A stretch of DNA of 64,000 nt. It comes from JAPLKX01 sp035530195. Lineage in GTDB: Bacteria; Hydrogenedentota; Hydrogenedentia; Hydrogenedentales; SLHB01. A program made the position numbers and the translations under genes. Below are positions 43,989-53,222 of the stretch, in pieces. Under the pieces are notes generated by a model. The model had not been told where the DNA came from and made no database searches. It was given only the letters and a program-made list of their open reading frames with translations. Within the stretch, counting starts at the first letter, position 1. Every line of letters starts with the position of its first letter. The stretch is taken from NCBI GenBank assembly GCA_035530195.1, contig DATKVG010000160.1, positions 1-64,000 on the forward strand, read 5' to 3'.

Positions 43989-44603
43989 ATGGAAATTCTC
44001 GATTTCACGGTGACGCCGTTTTTTGTGAACTGCTACGTGGTGAAATCCGGCGGCGAAGCGATTGTGATCGACCCGGGGGACGTTTCGCGGGATCTTTCCC
44101 GCTCCCTTACCGACGTCAGCGTGCGGATGATCGTCAATACCCATTGCCACTGCGACCATTGCGGGGGCAACGCCGCACTCATCCGCGACACCCACGCCCC
44201 GCTCGCCATTCACGAAGAAGAGCTCCCGCTCCTGCGGGCGATGGAAGTGCAGGCGCAGATGTTCGGCATCAGCGTCACGCCGTCGCCCATGCCCGACCAG
44301 TATCTCAAGGAAGGCGACACCGTCACCGTCGGCTCGGTCGAGCTGAAAGTGGTCCATGCGCCCGGCCACAGCCCCGGGCACATCATGCTCTCGGGCGACG
44401 GGTTTGTTTTTGATGGCGACGTGGTGTTCGCGGGCTCGATAGGCCGCACCGACCTGCCCGGTGGCGATTATCACCAACTCATGCGGTCGATTCAGTCCAA
44501 AGTGCTGACCCTGCCCGATCGCACCGTCGTGTATCCCGGCCACGGCCCCGCCACAACGGTTGGCGAGGAGCGCCGCCACAACCCGTTCCTTACCGGACTA
44601 TGA
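43989..44603 (+). CDS. MBL-fold metallo-hydrolase (glyoxalase II-like)
   Basis: A 204-residue metallo-beta-lactamase-fold protein. AGGAG lies 9 bases before ATG 43989. The metal motif THCHCDHCGG (HxHxDH) is near residue 51, with further ligands in HAPGHSPGH and the Asp in FDGDVVFAGSIGRTDLPGGD, and the last His in VYPGHGP. This is the standard short glyoxalase II/YcbL pattern. It hydrolyses a thioester such as S-lactoylglutathione or acts in a related detoxification. The stop overlaps the start of the next gene (ATGATG). Confidence 0.92.
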   Translation: MEILDFTVTPFFVNCYVVKSGGEAIVIDPGDVSRDLSRSLTDVSVRMIVNTHCHCDHCGGNAALIRDTHAPLAIHEEELPLLRAMEVQAQMFGISVTPSPMPDQYLKEGDTVTVGSVELKVVHAPGHSPGHIMLSGDGFVFDGDVVFAGSIGRTDLPGGDYHQLMRSIQSKVLTLPDRTVVYPGHGPATTVGEERRHNPFLTGL

Positions 44604-46579
44604 TGCCGCTGGCGGTTGTCCTTATAGGCGCGTTCGCTGCCGCGCCGGAAGTCTACGTCGCGATCGCGCCCGACCAGCCCGCCCCGCATATCTACATCGG
44701 CGACCCGCTCATCCTCGAGTTTCGCGCGGACAGGGACTGCACGGTGTCCGTCGAAGCGGAGATTCGCCCCGAGTTTCCCGGCGACACGATAGTGGTCGAG
44801 CTCGGCGACATCCGCCTGCAGGCCAACAGCCCCCACTGGTGCACCATCGACAGCGTGCCCGACATCCGCGGCCGCTATTTCCTCACTACCCGGTTCAAGT
44901 ATCCCGAGGGCCTGCCCGAACGCGCCGGCGCGTTCTGCCGGATTGACCGGCCCGGCCCCGGCCCCGCGCCGGCCGCGCCCGTGTGTGCCGCCGTCGACAT
45001 GCTGACGGCTTCGCAGCGGCTCGCGCTCCTCACCGCGGGCGTCAAGGTTGTTCGAATCGATGTAACTGGCGAGGCCGATTATCCCAAAGTGGAAGCCGCG
45101 CTGGCCGTCCCGTTCCAGGTGATGGTGCGCCTGCGGCAGGCCGACCCGGCCCTGTGCGAAGCGGTTGCGCGACAGTGGCACGACCGGGTGTACGGCTGGC
45201 AACTCGACTCGGGCGGGTCAACGGACGCGTTTTCCCCGATGGCCAAAGCGCTCCGTGCAGGCGGCACGCGCAGCCCGATAGCCGCGGTCGTGCCCGACGC
45301 TGCAACGCTGACGGCGATGCTCGACGCGGGGCTGGGGAAAAGTATCGACGCGGTCGCGGTCGATCCCGCGCCTGCCGGCAACGTATTGCGCGAAGCGCGT
45401 GGCGCGGCCGAACGCGCCGGCTACGAGCGAATCGAGATCCAGGCCTGCATTCCGGCCCCGGCGCAGGATCAGCCGGGCGCGGGCGCTTTTCTGGCCCGGC
45501 AGGGGCTGGATTTGATTGCATCGGGCGCGTCGCTGCTGGTGTTCGACGCGGGGCTCGTCGCCGGCGACAGCGCGCTTGGACCGGCGTTCGCCTATCTTGA
45601 CGCCATGGCCCATCTCCTGGCTGGCGCTTCTTACGTCGGGCCGCTTAACGTTGAGGGCGGGGCGACGGTTCAGGTGTTCCGCGCGCGGGACCGGTGGATC
45701 GTCGCCGCGTGGTGCGCCGCCGGCGAGGCGTCCCTCACCGCCGGCAAGGCCGAGGTCGCCGGCAAGGCCGAGGTTGCCGGCGAGGCCGAGGTCGCCATAC
45801 CCTCGGAAAACGCCACTGCCCTCGATCTTCACGACGCGCGCAACAATCCCCTTACGTGTCCCGCGCCGGTGAACGGCGCCATCGTGTTGCGGGCCGGGGC
45901 CGAGCCGATGTTCCTGGCGGGAAAAGGCGGGCCGGTCTTACAGGCGACGGCCCTGAGCGAGGCGCGCAAAGAAGCGGAAGCATTCTGTAACTCGGAAGAG
46001 ATTGGCAAACATGTCGTGAAAGAGGCGGTGGAAGTTGTCCGAAAAGCTAGCACGGTCGAGAGCAGTAAACGGGCCGATTTTTTGAACCTGCTCCAGGTTT
46101 TCCCGTACCTGGAGACGCAGTGGCACGCGGGGCCGATCCCGAGAAGCGTTGCGGTGCCGGCGCTGGCGCGGCTGGCGCGGCTGGCGCGGGCGCTGTGCGT
46201 GGCCGAGCATGAGCGGGGCGAGCCGTTCGTCGAACCGCTGCAAAGCACGCTGGCCTCCTGCGGCCAGTATCAAAGCCGGTACCTGACAGGGTCCGCGGGG
46301 CCGGATGATGGCCACGAACGGCCGGACTGGCTGCTCGACGAGGTGTCGCGCCTGATGGCCGAGGCGGAATCCCTCGCCAGCCAGGGTAGGACCATCGAAG
46401 CGAGCGCGGTCGGCGCGTTGGCCGAATGGCGCGCGCAGGCGCTCGAAATCTCCGCCAGGGCCGAGCCGCTGTCCGCGCCCGAGAAGGTGAAACCCGTGCC
46501 CGAGGCCAAAAAAGAGCAACCCAAGCCGGTCGAGCCGCCCAAGAAGACCACGTCAAAGAAGAAAACCAGCAAGAAATAG
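44600..46579 (+). CDS. Hypothetical secreted protein with Lys-rich tail
   Basis: A 659-residue protein of unknown function. A short signal peptide (MMPLAVVLIGAFAAAPEVY) is followed by a beta-type domain (IYIGDPLILEFRADRDCTVSVEAEI) to about residue 110. A TIM-barrel-like part follows (VKVVRIDVTGEADYPKVEAAL, VYGWQLDSGGSTDAFSPMAKAL), with glycosidase-like alternation but no catalytic motif I can name. A three-copy 18-base repeat encodes the GKAEVA units near residue 381. The C-terminus is helical and ends in a Pro/Lys-rich tail (PPKKTTSKKKTSKK) that may bind anionic polymers. It overlaps the MBL gene upstream and precedes pfkA by 16 bases. Confidence 0.6.
   Translation: MMPLAVVLIGAFAAAPEVYVAIAPDQPAPHIYIGDPLILEFRADRDCTVSVEAEIRPEFPGDTIVVELGDIRLQANSPHWCTIDSVPDIRGRYFLTTRFKYPEGLPERAGAFCRIDRPGPGPAPAAPVCAAVDMLTASQRLALLTAGVKVVRIDVTGEADYPKVEAALAVPFQVMVRLRQADPALCEAVARQWHDRVYGWQLDSGGSTDAFSPMAKALRAGGTRSPIAAVVPDAATLTAMLDAGLGKSIDAVAVDPAPAGNVLREARGAAERAGYERIEIQACIPAPAQDQPGAGAFLARQGLDLIASGASLLVFDAGLVAGDSALGPAFAYLDAMAHLLAGASYVGPLNVEGGATVQVFRARDRWIVAAWCAAGEASLTAGKAEVAGKAEVAGEAEVAIPSENATALDLHDARNNPLTCPAPVNGAIVLRAGAEPMFLAGKGGPVLQATALSEARKEAEAFCNSEEIGKHVVKEAVEVVRKASTVESSKRADFLNLLQVFPYLETQWHAGPIPRSVAVPALARLARLARALCVAEHERGEPFVEPLQSTLASCGQYQSRYLTGSAGPDDGHERPDWLLDEVSRLMAEAESLASQGRTIEASAVGALAEWRAQALEISARAEPLSAPEKVKPVPEAKKEQPKPVEPPKKTTSKKKTSKK
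45740..45793 (+). repeat. In-frame 18-base tandem repeat (3 copies)
   Basis: Three copies of an 18-base unit (GCCGGCAAGGCCGAGGTC type) at 45740, 45758 and 45776, with one to two differences between copies. They encode AGKAEV, AGKAEV, AGEAEV in the hypothetical secreted protein. Confidence 0.9.
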
Positions 46580-46595
46580 CGCGAGGAGACAACCC

Positions 46596-47567
46596 ATGAA
46601 CTGCATTGGAGTCCTCACCAGCGGCGGCGACTCGCCCGGGATGAACGCCGCCATCCGGGCCGTCGTGCGCACCGCCATCGCCGCCGGGGCAAAAGTGTTC
46701 GGCATCGAGCGGGGCTACCAGGGCCTGATCGAAGGGAGCATAACGCCGCTCGAGCTCCGGTCGGTCAGTGGCATCATCAGCCGGGGCGGCACGATCCTCA
46801 GGACGGCCCGGTGCCGGGAATTCTTCGAGCCCGAAGGCCGGGCCAAGGCCGCGGCACAACTCAAAAGCCACGGTATCGAAGGGTTGGTTGTGATCGGCGG
46901 CGACGGGTCGTACCAGGGCGCGGAAAAACTCCACGCCGAGCACGGGATCAGGTGCATCGGCATGCCCGGAACCATCGACAACGATATCGGCGGCACCGAT
47001 TTCACCATCGGCTACGACACCGCGCTGAACACGGCCGTCGAAGCCATCGACCGAATCAGAGACACCGCCGCGTCACACGGCCGGATATTCTTTGTCGAAG
47101 TCATGGGCCGCCACAGTGGGTACCTCGCCATGATGGCCGGAATCGCGGGCGGCGCCGAAGAAATTCTCGTGCCTGAAACGCCTACCGACATCAACGAGGT
47201 GGTTCAAAACATCCGCGACGGCCGCGCCCGCGGTAAGACCAGCAGTATCGTGGTGGTAGCCGAGGGCGATGATGCCGGCAGAGCCATCGACGTTGCCAAG
47301 AAGTTCGCCGAGGTCTCCGAGTTCAAAGACTACCGGGTCGCCGTGATCGGCCACCTGCAGCGCGGCGGCACGCCCACCGCGTTTGACCGGATCCTCGCGG
47401 GCCGGCTGGGCGTGCGTGCGGTCGAGGCCCTGCTCGATGGCCAAACGGGCATGATGACGGGCGTGATCGGCAACGAGGTCGAGTTGCGCCCGCTGTCCGA
47501 AGCCTGGGAAAGCCGCACGCGGTTCGACCCGACGCTGCTGCGCGTCGCGCACGTGCTGGCCACATGA
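46596..47567 (+). CDS. pfkA: ATP-dependent 6-phosphofructokinase
   Basis: A 323-residue group A phosphofructokinase, normal bacterial length, committing fructose-6-phosphate to glycolysis. It starts CIGVLTSGGDSPGMNAAIRAVV. VVIGGDGSYQGA carries the GGDGS of ATP-dependent enzymes rather than the GGDDS of PPi-dependent ones, and PGTIDNDI (not PKTIDND) supports the same reading. The active-site MGRHSGYLA, VAEGDD and the effector-type Arg residues in GHLQRGGTPTAFDR are present. GCGAGGAGA precedes the ATG. The stop overlaps the VOC gene start by four bases (ATGA). Confidence 0.95.
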   Translation: MNCIGVLTSGGDSPGMNAAIRAVVRTAIAAGAKVFGIERGYQGLIEGSITPLELRSVSGIISRGGTILRTARCREFFEPEGRAKAAAQLKSHGIEGLVVIGGDGSYQGAEKLHAEHGIRCIGMPGTIDNDIGGTDFTIGYDTALNTAVEAIDRIRDTAASHGRIFFVEVMGRHSGYLAMMAGIAGGAEEILVPETPTDINEVVQNIRDGRARGKTSSIVVVAEGDDAGRAIDVAKKFAEVSEFKDYRVAVIGHLQRGGTPTAFDRILAGRLGVRAVEALLDGQTGMMTGVIGNEVELRPLSEAWESRTRFDPTLLRVAHVLAT

Positions 47568-47965
47568 CCATGCGCTGGGCCAACGACCATATCGCGTTCG
47601 AGGTGGCTGATCTCGAGGCGGCCATCGAATTTTACGCCGGTGTGTTCGGCATGGAATTGATGTTCAAAGAAGTCGACCGCGAGCACGGCGAGGCGTTTGC
47701 ATTCTTCGCGCTCGACGGCGGCAACCTGGAACTGCTCGAGCGGCTCGACGGGGACGTTCCGGAACGGCAGGGGAGGGGCGAGCCGGGGCCGCCATGGTGC
47801 CCTCACCTCGCCCTAAGGACGGACGATCTGGACGAGGTGGCAGCAATGCTTCAACGGCACAACGTGCCGGTCGTTCACGGGCCGCTCGAGATCCCCGGCA
47901 AAGTCCGGTGGCTATACGCCGCCGATCCTGACGGCAACATTATCGAATTTGTGCAATGGACATAA
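47564..47965 (+). CDS. VOC-family (glyoxalase/bleomycin-resistance-like) protein
   Basis: A 133-residue vicinal-oxygen-chelate protein made of two beta-alpha-beta-beta-beta modules: NDHIAFEVADLEAAIEFYAGVFGMEL at the start and PHLALRTDDLDEVAAMLQRHNVP in the second half, ending YAADPDGNIIEFVQW. Metal ligands are likely His8, Glu55, His and the final Glu. Possible roles are lactoylglutathione lyase, methylmalonyl-CoA epimerase or dioxygenase-like; a glyoxalase I role would suit the MBL hydrolase nearby. It is translationally coupled to pfkA; the ATG two codons later is an alternative start. Confidence 0.85.
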   Translation: MTMRWANDHIAFEVADLEAAIEFYAGVFGMELMFKEVDREHGEAFAFFALDGGNLELLERLDGDVPERQGRGEPGPPWCPHLALRTDDLDEVAAMLQRHNVPVVHGPLEIPGKVRWLYAADPDGNIIEFVQWT

Positions 47966-48014
47966 CGTCTCAATGGGCTGGCCGGATATAGGGCGTCGAA
48001 AGGAGGGGTCGGAA

Positions 48015-49445
48015 ATGTCGAGAATTAAATCTCACTGCGATCGTTGTGGCGGGTGTGGACCGGCCATGAACCGGCGTAATTTTCTTGCCGCAGCGAGTGG
48101 CGCGGCATTTGCGACGGGGCTGGCCCCACTGGATTTCGCGTCGTCGCTGTTTGGGGCGACCGCCCCTGCGCCTGCCGGTAAAGCGGTTGTGCACGTGGTC
48201 TTCGTGAGACCGCTGAAGACGCCGGCGATCAGTTGGCCGGGCGGCCAGACGGATGTAGCCGCAATGCAGGCGCTGTTCACGAAAACGATCACGGATGCCG
48301 CGGAAAAACTGGGGGTTCAGCTCGATGTGAAATCCGCACCCCTCGAAAATAAGGACGGGATCAACGCCTATCTCGAAGCCATTAAGGGGACTCCCCCGGA
48401 CGGGTTGCTGGTGTGCGCGATGGAGTTGACCCACTGGCCCGAAGTGCTCCACCTTGTGGAGAATCGCGGGCCGGTACCGACGGTTGTGTACAGTCATCTG
48501 ACGGCATTTACGGGGAATATGCAGCCGACCCGGCAAGTGCCGAACACGTTTGTCGGCGCGACGCCTGATGTGAATTGGCTCGAGTTCGCGCTCAGGATGC
48601 TGAACACCGTGTGGCGCATGAAGAACACACGGCTGGCCGTTATAACGAAAGACGAGTCGAAGGATGTCGTGGCGGACGCGTTTGGGACGACGCTGCACAT
48701 GATCCCGGCGGCCCGGTTTGACGAGGAACTCGCCACGGTCGATGCCACCGACGAGGTGAAGGCGATGGCCGATCGCTATGCGGCCGAGGCACAAGAGATC
48801 GTTGAACCGACGAAAGCGGACATCATTGACGCCGCAAGGAACTACATTGTGTGCCGGCGCATCCTCGAAGCCGAGAATTGCCAGGGACTCTCTTATGCCT
48901 GTCTTGGACGGCCCAACCCCGTGTGCATCGCATTTTCGCGGTTGCTCGATGAAGGCATCGTAGCGGGCTGCGAAGCGGATGTGGATGCGGCCTTGTCCAT
49001 GCTATTGACGCAGTCGCTATTCGATCGATCCGGGTTCATCCAGGATCCGTCGCCGAATACGGTGTCGAACACCCTGATCGGCGCCCATTGCACCAGCCCC
49101 ACGAAACTTGAGGGGTTTGCCAGTTCCTATCGGGCGCCATATAAGCTCCGCTCTTACCATACGCGGACCGGCGCCTGCATGGAAGTGCTGTGGCCGGTTG
49201 GCCGCGAGGTCACCGTAATGAAGTTCATCAAGCCGGACAAGATCGTGCTGGGTTCCGGCCGGGTGGTGTCGAACATTATGCAACCGCCCAGCGGTTGTTG
49301 CCGTACCGCCGTCGAGATCACGGTCGACGGTGTCGAGGATATGGATCTAGCCAAAGGTTTCCACCAGCTTTTTATTTTGGGCAATCTCGAGCGCGGCTTC
49401 CGGGCGTATTGCCAACTGGCCGGGATTAAGGCGGTGCACATTTGA
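48015..49445 (+). CDS. Tat-exported FucI/AraA-like sugar isomerase homologue
   Basis: A 476-residue protein. An AAAGGAGG Shine-Dalgarno 8 bases before ATG 48015 decides the start. The N-terminus has two CxxC pairs (HCDRCGGCGP) and then a twin-arginine signal (MNRRNFLAAASGAAFATGLAPL). The mature protein has the two alpha/beta domains and C-terminal beta barrel of the L-fucose/L-arabinose isomerase fold: LEAIKGTPPDGLLVCAMELTHW, EAENCQGLSYACLGRPNP with a Glu/Asp-type site, GCEADVDAALSMLL, FIQDPSPNTVSNTLIGAHCTSP and PPSGCCRTAVEITVDG. The fold call is moderate; it may not isomerise a sugar. An export signal on such an enzyme is unusual but recurrent in related bacteria. Confidence 0.6.
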   Translation: MSRIKSHCDRCGGCGPAMNRRNFLAAASGAAFATGLAPLDFASSLFGATAPAPAGKAVVHVVFVRPLKTPAISWPGGQTDVAAMQALFTKTITDAAEKLGVQLDVKSAPLENKDGINAYLEAIKGTPPDGLLVCAMELTHWPEVLHLVENRGPVPTVVYSHLTAFTGNMQPTRQVPNTFVGATPDVNWLEFALRMLNTVWRMKNTRLAVITKDESKDVVADAFGTTLHMIPAARFDEELATVDATDEVKAMADRYAAEAQEIVEPTKADIIDAARNYIVCRRILEAENCQGLSYACLGRPNPVCIAFSRLLDEGIVAGCEADVDAALSMLLTQSLFDRSGFIQDPSPNTVSNTLIGAHCTSPTKLEGFASSYRAPYKLRSYHTRTGACMEVLWPVGREVTVMKFIKPDKIVLGSGRVVSNIMQPPSGCCRTAVEITVDGVEDMDLAKGFHQLFILGNLERGFRAYCQLAGIKAVHI

Positions 49446-49565
49446 GCGGATGCAGCAAATGCGCCAAAACCATCGAAGAGGCCTTTTCCTAGAATCATGG
49501 AGTTAGACCTGGTGTTTGGGTGGATGTATAATCGCTGAAACGGCGGCATAGCGAGCGCGGCTGAT

Positions 49566-51821
49566 ATGGTATACGAATATTCGGGCTATCTGAAAACGGT
49601 TTTGGGCGCGCCGGACCCGGCGGAGTTCCAGGCGCTCGAATCGGTCGAGTTTACCGCCGACGACATCGCGCGGTGGGGGTTCCAGGATTTGCCGGGCGAC
49701 CTCGAGTGGCAGCACATCCCCGTCAACGCGAAGAGCACCGAGCACGGCGTGCGGATCGAAGGCCGGTTCAACGACATCAGGCAGATCGACAACCTCGCCG
49801 CGGACGACCCCAGCTTTTGGGTGCCGCTGAGTTCGCTCAACACGCAGGACCCCCGGTTTCCCATCGACGCCACCCGGTACCCGATTGTGGAACTGACGTA
49901 CCGGTGCGCCTCATCCAATGCGCGGCCCGCCTGGCTTTGGACGTACCCCGGCGGCCAATCGTTTGACGGGCTGGCGCCGGTGCAGGAGTGGCGCACGATC
50001 GCCCGGCTCGTCCAGTGCTATGGTTTTCCCGCGCAGATAAACGCAGTCATCCTGCGGCTCTACTCGATATCGCGGACGGTCGAGGCGTTCGAGGTCCAGT
50101 CGGTCCGGTTCCGCGCGATGAGCCCGGTGGAATCCCAGATGTGCGAGCGGCTCGAGGCGACACTGCGGGAGCAGGGCGAGCCGCGGAAATATAAAATCCT
50201 CGACGAATTCATGCCCGCCGGGACCTACATGGACGCGGGGTCGTCCAAACGCCTCGCCGCGATGCTCGGCATCAGCCTGAACGAATATTGGGAGCTCGTG
50301 TTCGAAGATATCGTCCGGCACAACCACAACACTGTCGCCCTCGAACGAATTGACCGGCTTACGTCGGACGAGTGGAACAACCTCCTCAAGCTGGCCGAAA
50401 AATTCCAAATCAAGCTCTTCGCCATCTACAACCTGCCGCTGGGCACGCCACAGGCCTATTTCCAAGAGTTTGTCGACACCCACATCAAACCCTACGCCGA
50501 CTCCCCCTCGATCCTCGCCTGGAGCCTGCACGACGAGCCGCCCGAGCACGGGTTTCAAAACCTGTTGCAGGCCCGGCCCTACATGGAACAGGCCGATCCC
50601 AACCACCCGCTCGCCGTCATCCTGCGCGAGCCGAACGCCTTTCCCCTGTTTGCCCGGTTTTTTCCCGCCTCGGGGATCGCCCAGTACCGGTCGCACGCGC
50701 CGTGGCAGGTGGCCGAGATGGTGCGCACACACCGGCCGCTGAGCGCCGGCCAGCAGTTCTGGTTCGTCGCGCCGGGTTTCATCTACGCCACCGACACGCC
50801 CGAATGGCACTCCTGCCCCGAAATGCGGCTGATGCTGAACCTCGCTTGCGCCAATGGCGCGCGCGGATGGTTCACGTTCGCCTACCACAACGACCCCATC
50901 TGGATCCGCGGAAGTTGCCAGCGGTCGCTGACCGGCCCGTTCCTCACGTTCAGCGACCTGTGGGCCGAACTCAGCCAGCGGCTCGAACAGTACAACGCGC
51001 TCGCCCCGCTGTTCCTCGAGGCGGCGTCGGAGCCCGCGCCCGAGTCGTGGTTCGCCTCGAAAAGCACCGCACACGTAAACGCCCAGTTGCCCGGGGGCAT
51101 CCCGCCGTCGAGCGTGTACAGGCTGCGCGGGCCCGATTTCCAGTTGCACTGCATCGTGAGCAACGACATCCGCGAGATGACCACGGTCCACCTCGACATT
51201 TCGGCCCCCGCCGTCGACGGGATGGCGCTGTTCGATCTGTCGGATTTCGTCCACACGCGCCGTTGGGCGCCCATGCCGCCGCGCAGGCACATGGAAATGT
51301 TCCCTGGCCAGCTTCACATCATCCTGTCCGCGCCGCCCCATGTGTGCGAGCGCTGGCGCGACGTGGTCAGCGAGCGGATCATGCAGAACGACCAGCGCCA
51401 ACTGTCGTTCGACCTGCCGCTGGCGAGCGCCTACGGGCTCAACGTCGACGCCGTCGAGACCATGATTGAAAGCGCCGCCGGCTCCCCCGATATGGACGCC
51501 CTGCACATCATGAGGCAGGCGCGCGAGTCGGTGCTCAACGTGCTGTATCAAACCTCGGAGCCGTCCATGAGCCGCAGCAAGCTTATCGAGGTCAGCGCGG
51601 CCATCTGCGCCTGCGACGGCACCCTCTGCAGGCTGCTCGGCCAGGGCAAATCCGACCAGGCGCGGCAGCTCGGGTTCAAGGTCATCCCGCTCGCGCGCGA
51701 ACTCACCCACCTGCGGCTGGAACTGCGCAGGGGCCGCGGCGCCGCCATCCTCGAACACTGCCAGGGCCTCGCGCGAAGAACGGCCGAAGTGCTCGCGGAA
51801 ATCCGCGCCGTCCCTTTATAG
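49566..51821 (+). CDS. Glycosidase-like protein (GH-A type TIM barrel), cytoplasmic
   Basis: A 751-residue protein without a signal peptide. Residues about 20-185 form a beta-sandwich-like N-terminal domain (VRIEGRFNDIRQIDNLAADDPSFWVPL). Residues about 215-500 read as a TIM barrel: KYKILDEFMPAGTYMDAG, LFAIYNLPLGTPQAYFQEFVD, then SILAWSLHDEPPEHG, where the Glu after Asp matches the strand-4 acid/base of clan GH-A, and GARGWFTFAYHNDPIWIRG. The C-terminal helices are leucine-rich. It is probably a glycoside hydrolase acting on imported oligosaccharides, family not assignable. ATG 49566 has only a weak ribosome-binding site. Confidence 0.6.
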   Translation: MVYEYSGYLKTVLGAPDPAEFQALESVEFTADDIARWGFQDLPGDLEWQHIPVNAKSTEHGVRIEGRFNDIRQIDNLAADDPSFWVPLSSLNTQDPRFPIDATRYPIVELTYRCASSNARPAWLWTYPGGQSFDGLAPVQEWRTIARLVQCYGFPAQINAVILRLYSISRTVEAFEVQSVRFRAMSPVESQMCERLEATLREQGEPRKYKILDEFMPAGTYMDAGSSKRLAAMLGISLNEYWELVFEDIVRHNHNTVALERIDRLTSDEWNNLLKLAEKFQIKLFAIYNLPLGTPQAYFQEFVDTHIKPYADSPSILAWSLHDEPPEHGFQNLLQARPYMEQADPNHPLAVILREPNAFPLFARFFPASGIAQYRSHAPWQVAEMVRTHRPLSAGQQFWFVAPGFIYATDTPEWHSCPEMRLMLNLACANGARGWFTFAYHNDPIWIRGSCQRSLTGPFLTFSDLWAELSQRLEQYNALAPLFLEAASEPAPESWFASKSTAHVNAQLPGGIPPSSVYRLRGPDFQLHCIVSNDIREMTTVHLDISAPAVDGMALFDLSDFVHTRRWAPMPPRRHMEMFPGQLHIILSAPPHVCERWRDVVSERIMQNDQRQLSFDLPLASAYGLNVDAVETMIESAAGSPDMDALHIMRQARESVLNVLYQTSEPSMSRSKLIEVSAAICACDGTLCRLLGQGKSDQARQLGFKVIPLARELTHLRLELRRGRGAAILEHCQGLARRTAEVLAEIRAVPL

Positions 51822-51847
51822 GTCCTATTCGAAAGAAAGGGCTTGCC

Positions 51848-53215
51848 ATGGAACCGCTGAGGCGTTATTTCGGAATCGGCGAGAACGGCGTCACGTTCCG
51901 CCGCGAGATTGTCGGCGGCATCACCACGTTTGCCACGATGAGCTACATCGTGTTCGTCCAGCCAACCGTGCTGGCAACCACCGGCATGAGTTTCGGTTCG
52001 GTGCTGCTGGCCACGTGCATCTCGTCTGCGCTGGCGTGTTTCCTGATGGGCATGCTGGCGCGATACCCGATCGCGCTCGCGCCCGGAATGGGGGAGAACT
52101 TCCTGTTTGCGTTCGCGATCGTTGCGGCCCCGCCGCTCGGCATGGCATTCTCTTGGCAGGCGGCCCTGGCTATTGTGCTGATCTCGGGGCTTATCTTCGT
52201 GGCCTTGTCGGTGTTCCGCACACGGGAAAAAATCATTACCATCCTCCCGCCATGCCTGATCAACAGCATTGGCCCGGCGATCGGGCTGTTTATCGGGCTG
52301 GTCGGCCTGCAATGGGGCGGCGTCGTCGTGTCGTACGCACCCACCATGCTGCGGATCGGCAGTCTTCATTCGGGTGTCGCGCTGCTCACGGTTCTCGGCC
52401 TCTTCCTGATCGCAGCGCTCCACGTCTGGCGTGTCCCCGGCGGCATCCTCATCGGCATTCTCGCCACGGCTGGCGCCGGAATTCTCACGGGCATCATTCC
52501 AACCAGCACCGAATCACCCCACTTGAACTTCAGCACCTTTTTTCAACTCAATTTCATTGAACTGATCAACCGTTGGCCCGACGCGCTCGTCGCTATCATG
52601 CTCTTCCTGTTCCTCGACATGTTCGACACCGTCGGCACGCTCGTCGGCGTCTCCAACCAGGCCGGGTTCCTCAAACCCGACGGCACACTGCCACGGGCCG
52701 GCCACGCCTTCTTCGCCGATGCCGTCGGCACGTGCATCGGCGCCTTATGCGGCACGTCCACCGTCACCAGCTACATCGAAAGCGCCACCGGCGTCGCCGC
52801 CGGCGCACGCACCGGCCTTGCCGCTATCGTCACCGGCGTCTGCTTCCTCGGCGCCATTTTCCTCGCACCCGTCATCCACATCGCCGGCCAGGATGTCGGC
52901 CTGGCGTTTTACAATCTGCCGCCCGACGCGCTGCACGTGGCCATGTACCCCGTCGTCGCCCCCGCGCTCATTTTCGTCGGATTCCTCATGATGGCCCCCC
53001 TCCGCAAGATCAACTGGGAAGACATCACCGAAAGCCTACCCGCGTTTTTCACCATCGCCATGATGGTATTCGGCTACGGAATCACTGAAGGCATCAGCGC
53101 CGGAATCATCTCGTACGCCGCCATAAAACCCATCGCCGGCAAAGGACGCGAGGTACACCCGGTTCTCTACGTGATCGCTCTGGCGTTCCTCGCCCGCTAC
53201 GCGTTTCTCGTCTGA
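51848..53215 (+). CDS. NCS2-family purine permease (AzgA-type)
   Basis: A 455-residue inner-membrane transporter with about 12-14 hydrophobic segments. The AzgA subfamily signature is clear: FRREIVGGITTFATMSYIVFVQP at residues about 20-42, PGMGENFLFAF, INSIGPAIGLFIGLVGLQ, MLFLFLDMFDTVGTLVGVSNQAG and TSTVTSYIESATGVAAGARTGLA. It imports adenine, guanine or hypoxanthine by proton symport. Start ATG 51848 lies 26 bases after the glycosidase-like gene. It could serve purine salvage with mtnP-derived adenine elsewhere. Confidence 0.92.
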   Translation: MEPLRRYFGIGENGVTFRREIVGGITTFATMSYIVFVQPTVLATTGMSFGSVLLATCISSALACFLMGMLARYPIALAPGMGENFLFAFAIVAAPPLGMAFSWQAALAIVLISGLIFVALSVFRTREKIITILPPCLINSIGPAIGLFIGLVGLQWGGVVVSYAPTMLRIGSLHSGVALLTVLGLFLIAALHVWRVPGGILIGILATAGAGILTGIIPTSTESPHLNFSTFFQLNFIELINRWPDALVAIMLFLFLDMFDTVGTLVGVSNQAGFLKPDGTLPRAGHAFFADAVGTCIGALCGTSTVTSYIESATGVAAGARTGLAAIVTGVCFLGAIFLAPVIHIAGQDVGLAFYNLPPDALHVAMYPVVAPALIFVGFLMMAPLRKINWEDITESLPAFFTIAMMVFGYGITEGISAGIISYAAIKPIAGKGREVHPVLYVIALAFLARYAFLV

Positions 53216-53222
53216 GTCACGC

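Noticed and set aside
49911..51758. Minus-strand open frame of 615 codons
   Set aside because: Antisense shadow of the glycosidase-like gene.
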